Positions 13,788 through 18,957 of a DNA stretch of 18,957 bases are shown here, one piece after another (position 1 is the stretch's first letter; each line of letters opens with the position of its first letter). Under the pieces are notes generated by a model. That model saw only the letters and a list, made by a program, of their open reading frames with translations, did no database searches and was not told the DNA's origin. The position numbers and the translations under genes were made by a program. This DNA comes from an uncultured Chloroflexota bacterium (GTDB lineage Bacteria > Chloroflexota > Anaerolineae > Caldilineales > Caldilineaceae). The stretch is from positions 1 to 18,957 of the forward strand of contig CAIOHJ010000273.1 in the NCBI GenBank assembly GCA_903858085.1, read 5' to 3'.

Positions 13788-15425
13788 CTATTTCCCCAAG
13801 ACCAAGGTTCCCCACTCCGTCGGGTTGTCAAAGGTGGTGCGGGCCGGAGATGCCGAAAGCACGCTCTGCTGCGCCGGCTCCACCCCATCGTTGTCGTTGA
13901 CAGCGATGTTGAAACCAAAACGCATCCCCTCCCGCAGGTCGCTCCCACTGATGTCAAAGTAGAGCCAGGGCACCAAAATTTCCAGCCCGTACTGGCCCAC
14001 ACTCACCGCCACCCCCCCCAATGCGTCGACCGGGGCCTCCCCAGCCCGCGGCAGCCAGCGATAGCCGCGCACCCGCTCCCCCATCGCATCGGGCGCCAGA
14101 CCAATCTGGGTGTCATCGTCGTTGGCCCCGCTCTCCGCAAAATCCGCGTCCAACAACCGGTCAAATTGAATTTCAATGCCATCTCCCTGCCAGAGATTGC
14201 TGCCGTCCGGCCCCACTTGCAGCCGATCGTCCTCTACCACCACCGCCAGATACAACCCCTCAGGCGCCCACATCCCCTGAAATTTTGCCCCCAGATCGCC
14301 GGAACCCTGCCAATGCTCCTGCCCCTGAACAATCGCCGTCAACAAAAACCACTGGTCCGGCCAGTCGCCAAACTGCCCGTCAAGCGCCTCCGGCTGCCCG
14401 CGCCGCGCGACAAAGTTCCCCTGCGAAAATGGCCGCTCCCCCCCCACAGGCACTGTCGTCGCAGGCACTGTCGTCACAGGCACTGTCGTCGCAGGAGCCT
14501 CCACAGTCGGCGTCTGGAAGAGCGTCGGCGGCAGAGGGGCAGTGCCTCCATCGCCCACCCCCTTGTGCCATCTGCCGCTGTCCCCAAACGCATACAGCAG
14601 CGGCTGCCACCCAGGCTCAAATACATGGTTGTACAGGTTCTCCGCAGTACAACTGCTCACCGCAGCACTGACAAAGGCAAAGCCACGCTCAAAGCTCTGC
14701 AGCGCAGCACAAAATCCCTTCTCCGGCGCCACCGCCCACCCCAATTGCGCAAAAACCTCGTCGCGCACCTCCCAGACGTAGCCAAACCCCCGCTGGGGCG
14801 CAACCAGCCCGGCAGGAGGCTGGCCACGCCCTGCCAACTCCCGCCCATCCCAGGCTTCCTCCGCATACACCCAATTCCCTTCCGCCCCCATCAGATAGGT
14901 GAGGTTGTTGTCGCTGCGCCACAACATCGCCCCACGCTCAAACGGCTCGTAGGCAGCCCAGACGATGCGGATCGGCGCTATCGGACACCCCAGCAACCCA
15001 GGATCGAACAGAGCCACCAATTGTGAATCCAACGGCTCTGTGCAAACACGGGTAGGCACCGCAGCAGGCGTCTCCCCAGCAGGCGTCCCTGCCGCAGGCG
15101 TTTCCCCAGCAGGCGTCCCTGCCGCAGGCGTCTCCCCAGCAGGCGTCCCTGCCGCAGGCGTCTCCCCAGCAGGCATCCCTGCCGCAGGCGTCTCCCCAGC
15201 AGGCGTCCCTGCCGCAGGCGTCCCCCCAGTGACCACCACAACCGGCACCGCGGTGGCCGTTCCTGGGTCGATCCGCGCGCGCCAGGTCAGCCACCCCACC
15301 CCCACGGCAAACGCACACACAAACAAAACCAGCAGCCCGCCTCCCCACAGCCAGAGACGACGAGGCTCCAGGGAGTTGTTAGAGTCTTCCTGCGGCACAA
15401 TTTCAAAATCTTCAGGGTTGGCCAC
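13788..15425 (-). CDS. Membrane-anchored protein with minisatellite linkers and a CBM9-like C-terminal domain
   Basis: A 545-aa protein starting at GTG 15425, chosen because AAGGA lies eight bases upstream and the longer reading would run through the neighbouring gene. One membrane segment (24-47) is followed by an extracytoplasmic part. Residues 69-122 are five tandem ten-residue units PAAGTPAGET. Residues 125-295 hold two related sequences, YEPFERGAMLW (159-169) and LQSFERGFAF (242-251), with four cysteines. A TTVPV/TTVPA linker spans 312-327. Residues 345-545 resemble the family 9 carbohydrate-binding (DOMON-like) fold: LDGQFGDWPDQW, APEGLYLAVVVEDDRLQ, LWQGDGIEIQFD and FGFNIAVNDND. It probably binds a surface or extracellular glycan, or another ligand of that fold. 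It is the last gene of the operon, 13 bases after the previous stop. Confidence 0.85.
   Translation of the reverse strand: MANPEDFEIVPQEDSNNSLEPRRLWLWGGGLLVLFVCAFAVGVGWLTWRARIDPGTATAVPVVVVTGGTPAAGTPAGETPAAGMPAGETPAAGTPAGETPAAGTPAGETPAAGTPAGETPAAVPTRVCTEPLDSQLVALFDPGLLGCPIAPIRIVWAAYEPFERGAMLWRSDNNLTYLMGAEGNWVYAEEAWDGRELAGRGQPPAGLVAPQRGFGYVWEVRDEVFAQLGWAVAPEKGFCAALQSFERGFAFVSAAVSSCTAENLYNHVFEPGWQPLLYAFGDSGRWHKGVGDGGTAPLPPTLFQTPTVEAPATTVPVTTVPATTVPVGGERPFSQGNFVARRGQPEALDGQFGDWPDQWFLLTAIVQGQEHWQGSGDLGAKFQGMWAPEGLYLAVVVEDDRLQVGPDGSNLWQGDGIEIQFDRLLDADFAESGANDDDTQIGLAPDAMGERVRGYRWLPRAGEAPVDALGGVAVSVGQYGLEILVPWLYFDISGSDLREGMRFGFNIAVNDNDGVEPAQQSVLSASPARTTFDNPTEWGTLVLGK
14451..14499. repeat. 15-bp tandem repeat in the TTVP linker
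   Basis: Three copies of a 15-bp unit (GGCACTGTCGTCGCA and one-base variants) encode, on the minus strand, the Thr/Val/Pro linker VPATTVPVTTVPATTVP between the FERG region and the CBM9-like domain. Like the larger repeat upstream, it keeps the reading frame, so copy number can change without breaking the protein. Confidence 0.8.
15061..15220. repeat. 30-bp tandem repeat (minisatellite) in the linker after the membrane segment
   Basis: A 30-bp unit (GCCGCAGGCGTCTCCCCAGC plus AGGCGTCCCT) repeats a little over five times with only a few changes, such as T for C at 15102 and A for G at 15174. On the minus strand it encodes PAAGTPAGET. The two halves of each unit are themselves similar, pointing to an older 15-bp unit. 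The near identity suggests recent expansion and possible copy-number variation between strains. Confidence 0.93.
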
Positions 15426-15438
15426 ACGCCGTTCCTTT

Positions 15439-15933
15439 CTAACGCTGGCGCAATGCAGCCAGCAGTTGCTCCCACCAAGGCCCCCAAATCGCCTGCTGTT
15501 CCACCAGCACAACGGCCAGCACAACCAGCATCCCCACCAGAACCGCCAGCCAGATGGCAGGCGAACGCCAGCTCGGCAGAGGAAGAACCCTCGGGGCTGA
15601 CAACTCCCCCAGCTGCACGCCGGATGGCTGCACGCGCACGGCCACCTGTTGCCCAACCCAATCGCTGTACACCACACTCCCACTGGCCCGCACCAGCCAT
15701 GCCCGATCTTGGTCGCTGAGCCGCAGGGGCCTGGCCAACCCCGTAATCTCTGCCAGCAACGTCAGCGTCTCCACCCCGCAGATCCGCACACGGCGTACCT
15801 TGCCAATATGATACCCCTCCGGCAGATCCGCTGGCGTCAGACAATGACGGTACATCGACGCAGAGAGCCGCTCCAGATCCGAGCCAGGCTGCGGCTCCGC
15901 AGCAATTCGCTTCGCCTGTGCTCGTCTGTTCAT
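15439..15933 (-). CDS. Small membrane protein of unknown function
   Basis: A 164-aa protein that I do not recognise. The N-terminal 120 residues are soluble, with a basic start (MNRRAQAKR) and a beta-rich-looking middle (YHIGKVRRVRICGVETLTLLAEITG, residues 41-65, then SGSVVYSDWVGQQVAVRVQPSG). One strong membrane segment follows at about 126-146, then a short Trp-rich tail (IWGPWWEQLL). The start at 15933 is set by ATGA overlap with the TlpA-like gene stop; the longer in-frame reading would lie inside that gene. It sits between the thioredoxin-like lipoprotein and the CBM9-like protein in a coupled operon, so a shared envelope role is likely but unproven. Confidence 0.8.
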   Translation of the reverse strand: MNRRAQAKRIAAEPQPGSDLERLSASMYRHCLTPADLPEGYHIGKVRRVRICGVETLTLLAEITGLARPLRLSDQDRAWLVRASGSVVYSDWVGQQVAVRVQPSGVQLGELSAPRVLPLPSWRSPAIWLAVLVGMLVVLAVVLVEQQAIWGPWWEQLLAALRQR

Positions 15934-16562
15934 TGCAACGCCACAGCCATCATCTCGTCGATGGCGCGGCGGTCGATGGCCCCCGGCCGCACAGCCAGCA
16001 CACGGCCCCCCGCATCCAAAAACAGCGTGGTCGGCAGCCCGTTGACCCCATACAGATCGCTGATCTCCCCTTGGGGGTCCATGACCACCGGCACCTTCAT
16101 GCGAAACTGTTCGGCAAAGCTGCTGACCTGGACAGCCGATTCGCTGACGTTGACCGCCAAAATGGCCAGCTCGGGATACGCCTGCGCAGCGTCCAAAAGT
16201 TCTGGGATCTCCGCGCGGCAAGGCGGACACCAGGTCGCCCAAAAGTTGATCAACACTGGACGCCCCCGGAGCTCCGCCAACGTCGTGTATCGTCCGTCCG
16301 GCAGCAACATCGCAAAATCAGGCGGACTCTCCCCAAGGCGGGGCGCCTCCCCTCCTTGCACCAGAAACCCCAGCGGATACCCGCTGCCAATTCCAACGGG
16401 AAAGTCACTCAGCGCCACCCGCTCGGCTCCCGCCGGCAGATTGGGATGGGAGTGGCCGCCGCAGCCGGCCAGCACCAACAGCACCCCCACCACAACGCCT
16501 CTAAGACAACGCTCACTGGCTCGCCGGCCGAGCCCGTCTTTTGGCCCAATTGCGCAACCCAT
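15930..16562 (-). CDS. TlpA-like thioredoxin-fold lipoprotein
   Basis: A 210-aa extracytoplasmic thiol-disulfide oxidoreductase of the TlpA/ResA/AhpC-TSA type. A short hydrophobic stretch (22-33) ends in the lipobox LAGC, with Cys 34 as lipid anchor. The thioredoxin domain (75-210) has the active site NFWATWCPPCRAEIP with C112 and C115, and the cis-Pro loop GLPTTLF (P177). It would reduce disulfides in envelope proteins, for example cytochrome maturation factors or partners with paired cysteines. The ATG at 16562 overlaps the AAA ATPase gene by 50 bases, giving a long n-region; a start at one of the in-frame GTG codons would remove the positive charge, so I keep the ATG with some doubt. Its stop overlaps the next start. 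Confidence 0.9.
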   Translation of the reverse strand: MGCAIGPKDGLGRRASERCLRGVVVGVLLVLAGCGGHSHPNLPAGAERVALSDFPVGIGSGYPLGFLVQGGEAPRLGESPPDFAMLLPDGRYTTLAELRGRPVLINFWATWCPPCRAEIPELLDAAQAYPELAILAVNVSESAVQVSSFAEQFRMKVPVVMDPQGEISDLYGVNGLPTTLFLDAGGRVLAVRPGAIDRRAIDEMMAVALQ

Positions 16563-18000
16563 CCAGCTCCTCCCGCATCATCGCACTCAGCGGCACTGTC
16601 TCGTTCAACACATCCAGCAAATCCCCCAACACAAGCGGACGCCCCGCGTCAAACGCTTCGTACAGCCCAGCAACCACCGCCTGCTCGATCTCAGCCCCCG
16701 ACAACCCTTCCGAAGCCATGGCCAGTGTCGTCAGGTCAAACTGGTCAGGATCCCGGTTGCGACGGGCCAGGTGTATGCGCCAGATCTCAGCCCGTTCCAC
16801 GGCAGAGGGCAGGTCCACAAAAAAAATCTCGTCAAATCGCCCTTTTCTCACCAGTTCGGGCGGCAATGTGCCGATGTGGTTGGCTGTGGCCACCACAAAC
16901 ACCGGCTTCTGCTTCTCCTGAAGCCAGGTCACAAAACTTCCAAAAACACGCGCTGCGGTCCCAGCATCGCTGATGTTGCTCGAACCAACGCCCGCAAAGC
17001 CCTTTTCAATCTCGTCCACCCACAACACCGCAGGGGCAACGCTCTCTGCGGTCCGAATCGCATGACGCAAATTTTCCTCGCTCGAACCTACCAGCGAAGA
17101 GAAAAGACGGCCTGCATCCAGCCGAAGCAGCGGCAGACGCCACATGCCGGCCACCGAACGGGCAATCAACGATTTGCCACACCCCTGCACCCCCACCAAC
17201 AAAATTCCCTTGGGCGCAGGCAGCCCAAAGGAACGCGCCTCGTCGGTGAAGGCACGCACCCGTTTGCGCAGCCACCCCTTGAGCGTCGTCAACCCGCCGA
17301 CATGTTCGATCAGTTCGGTGTTGTCATAGTACTCCAACAACCCACTTTTGCGGATGATCTGCTTTTTCTCGGCAGTGACCGTCTCCACCGCCGAACTGGA
17401 CAGAACCCCGCCAGCCTGCACCACAGCCTTGGCCAAGGCGTTGCTCGCTTCGCTGTCGGTCAACCCCAGACAGGCCTGCACCAGCCGGGCCTGCTGCCGC
17501 CGATCCAGGTCGGGGCTGACCCGCTGGGTCTCACGCAGTTTCTGAACAATCCCCTCCACCCGCCCCTGCAGCTGCACAACGGTCGGCAGCTCAAAGTCGA
17601 GGACCGTCACCTCTTTTTCAAGCTCCGGCGGTATCTTGAGCACCGGCCCCAACAAGATCACCGTCTTGGCGCTGGCCCCAAGCAGAAAAGCCAGCTCGCG
17701 CAGCCGCCGCACCACCACCGGATCCTTGAGAAACGGATGAAAGTCGCGCAGAACCCACAGCCCCCCCTCTTTGTCTTCCACAATGCTCTTGAACAAGAGC
17801 AATGGGTCGCGCCGGCTGCTATCCTCCCGGTCCGGCACCGCCTGGTTGACCACCCCCACCGTCGCACTCCAAAGCCACACCCGCTTTTGCTGCGCCACCG
17901 CCAGGTCCGCAATCTCCTGCTGCGCACGCTGCTCCTCCGCAGTCACCACCCACAACAACGGGTAACGAGCCCGAATGTAACAATCCAGCTCCACTTTCAT
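16513..18000 (-). CDS. Ycf46-like AAA ATPase
   Basis: A 495-aa ATPase resembling the Ycf46 family of cyanobacteria and red-algal plastids. The N-terminal 230 residues are the family-specific part (YPLLWVVTAEEQRA, then FKSIVEDKEGGLWVLRDFHPFL). The AAA module has Walker A GVQGCGKS (270-277), Walker B VLWVDEIEKG (325-334), sensor 1 ATAN (371-374) and the arginine-finger region RKGRFDEIFFVDLP (385-398). The C-terminal lid has the family EGLSGAEIEQAV. No protease or membrane part is seen, so this is a remodelling ATPase with an unknown client; the cyanobacterial homologue has been linked to CO2 use. ATG 18000 is chosen because it overlaps the photolyase stop (ATGA), giving a family-length protein. 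Confidence 0.9.
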   Translation of the reverse strand: MKVELDCYIRARYPLLWVVTAEEQRAQQEIADLAVAQQKRVWLWSATVGVVNQAVPDREDSSRRDPLLLFKSIVEDKEGGLWVLRDFHPFLKDPVVVRRLRELAFLLGASAKTVILLGPVLKIPPELEKEVTVLDFELPTVVQLQGRVEGIVQKLRETQRVSPDLDRRQQARLVQACLGLTDSEASNALAKAVVQAGGVLSSSAVETVTAEKKQIIRKSGLLEYYDNTELIEHVGGLTTLKGWLRKRVRAFTDEARSFGLPAPKGILLVGVQGCGKSLIARSVAGMWRLPLLRLDAGRLFSSLVGSSEENLRHAIRTAESVAPAVLWVDEIEKGFAGVGSSNISDAGTAARVFGSFVTWLQEKQKPVFVVATANHIGTLPPELVRKGRFDEIFFVDLPSAVERAEIWRIHLARRNRDPDQFDLTTLAMASEGLSGAEIEQAVVAGLYEAFDAGRPLVLGDLLDVLNETVPLSAMMREELDGLRNWAKRRARPASQ

Positions 18001-18957
18001 GGCTGCTTCACTGCCTTGTACGCCGCCAACACCCGCTCCCGTGCCCAGCCATGGTCGACAATCCGCTCCGGGTAGTCCCTGCCCACCAGACAGCGGGCGC
18101 GCAGCTGCTCGCTGTGCGCCATCCGCCACGGCTCATGAATGTACTTTTCCGCCACCGCACCCAGCTCCGGCACCCAACGCCGGATATACCCGCCCGACGG
18201 GTCAAATTTCTGCCCCTGAGCCACCGGGTTGAAGATCCGAAAATAGGGGGCCGCATCGGTCCCTGTCCCCGCCGCCCACTGCCACCCCCCGTTGTTGGCA
18301 GCCAGATCGCCGTCGACCAGCCGCTGCATAAACCAACGCTCTCCCCACCGCCAGTCAATCAGCAGATCTTTGACCAGAAAAGAAGCCACCGCCATCCGCG
18401 CCCGGTTGTGCATCCAGCCGCTGTGCGCCAGCTGACGCATGGCCGCATCGATGAAAGGATACCCTGTCTGCCCCCCACACCAGGCCCTGAACTGCTCCGG
18501 ATCGTTCGCCCAGCCAATCTGGTCGTAGACCGGGTGAAAGCTGCCACGACAAACATGCGGAAAATGATACAGGATGGCAAAGTAAAAATCACGCCAGATC
18601 AGCTCGGTCAACCAGCTCTCCACCCCCCCACGCGCCCCTGCGTGCGGCGCCTCTTCCCTGGCTGCATAGGCAGCCCATGCCACCCGCCGCGGCGAGATCA
18701 TCCCAAAACGCAGGTACGGCGACAACCCAGAAGTGCCATCCACCTCTGGCAAATTGCGCCGCTCCGCATATTGGTACAACGGCGGCGACACCCCCTCCAC
18801 AAAGGCCGCCAGACGCCGCTGCGCCTCGGCTTCCCCCGCCACAAAAGGAGCTTCCCCCCCAGCCTCCTCCGGCAGCCGTTCGCCCGCCAAAGGAGGGGGC
18901 GCCACCAGCTGCGCCGGCGCCTCCACCAGATCCGACCGCTCAATCGACGGGTGGCTG
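17997..18957 (-). CDS. Deoxyribodipyrimidine photolyase / cryptochrome family (5' end beyond the window)
   Basis: The C-terminal 319 or so residues of a class I type photolyase, which repairs UV-made pyrimidine dimers using FADH- and light. The reading frame stays open to the right edge, so the N-terminal antenna domain and start codon lie outside. FAD-domain marks are GLSPYLRFGMISPRRV, TELIWRDFYFAILYHFP, GQTGYPFIDAAMRQL, GWMHNRARMAVASFLVKDL, and NNGGWQWAAGTGTDAAPYF with the conserved Asn and Asp next to the flavin and the Trp residues of the electron chain. It heads the visible part of the operon, and its TGA overlaps the AAA ATPase ATG. The gene is intact as far as seen. Photolyase is more likely than a cryptochrome, but the two cannot be separated on this fragment. 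Confidence 0.94.
   Translation of the reverse strand, partial: SHPSIERSDLVEAPAQLVAPPPLAGERLPEEAGGEAPFVAGEAEAQRRLAAFVEGVSPPLYQYAERRNLPEVDGTSGLSPYLRFGMISPRRVAWAAYAAREEAPHAGARGGVESWLTELIWRDFYFAILYHFPHVCRGSFHPVYDQIGWANDPEQFRAWCGGQTGYPFIDAAMRQLAHSGWMHNRARMAVASFLVKDLLIDWRWGERWFMQRLVDGDLAANNGGWQWAAGTGTDAAPYFRIFNPVAQGQKFDPSGGYIRRWVPELGAVAEKYIHEPWRMAHSEQLRARCLVGRDYPERIVDHGWARERVLAAYKAVKQP

Noticed and set aside
15061..15220. CRISPR array or other spacer-repeat structure
   Set aside because: The 30-bp units are head to tail with no unique spacers and are in frame inside a coding region.
15649..18075. 808-codon open reading on the plus strand
   Set aside because: It lies antisense to the AAA ATPase, TlpA-like and small membrane protein genes, which all show clear family motifs. 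It has no domain-like sequence and is a by-product of high GC.

Overview
This window is GC-rich bacterial chromosome, about 19 kb, tightly packed with genes. Many neighbouring genes overlap by ATGA or are separated by one to about a dozen bases. The gene content fits a Chloroflexota bacterium of the Caldilinea/Anaerolineae type best. The clues are a Ycf46-like AAA ATPase, a Tat-exported IorB-type molybdenum hydroxylase, Tat/lipoprotein solute-binding proteins and a secreted-type protein with repeats reading FERGxxLW. This placement is inference from style and content; no marker gene is present.

Layout. (1) 19-2107, minus strand: two overlapping-style Gfo/Idh/MocA oxidoreductases. (2) 2108-2349: divergent promoter region with a three-copy 15-bp tandem repeat. 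(3) 2350-6560, plus strand: a compact five-gene operon. It encodes a MazG-like NTP pyrophosphohydrolase, a GTP cyclohydrolase II/RibD-type reductase fusion, a zinc-ligand-poor medium-chain dehydrogenase, a 6-pyruvoyl-tetrahydropterin synthase homologue with Glu in place of the catalytic Cys, and a GT4 glycosyltransferase. (4) 6602-9327, minus strand: iorB/iorA-type molybdenum hydroxylase subunits, ended by a hairpin terminator with its T-tract on the minus strand. (5) 9328-13787: an island with visibly lower GC. It holds an unusual P1B-like ATPase without the CPC motif and an orphan SBP_bac_5 lipoprotein, and a dispersed intergenic repeat lies at both ends. (6) 13788 to the right edge, minus strand: an operon of photolyase (cut by the edge), Ycf46-like AAA ATPase, TlpA-like lipoprotein thioredoxin, a small membrane protein and a membrane-anchored CBM9-like protein with Pro/Ala/Gly/Thr minisatellite repeats.

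The strongest candidate for an undescribed system is the 2350-6560 operon. GTP would be opened by the GCH-II domain, and the attached reductase would reduce the ribosyl side chain. Neither the deaminase nor RibB that a complete riboflavin route needs is present. A PTPS-III-like enzyme, a dehydrogenase and a sugar transferase follow. Together they could build a glycosylated pterin-like or diaminopyrimidine-derived small molecule, but no product can be read from the sequence. The second candidate is the CPC-less P-type ATPase, whose usual metal-binding positions in the membrane are all changed.
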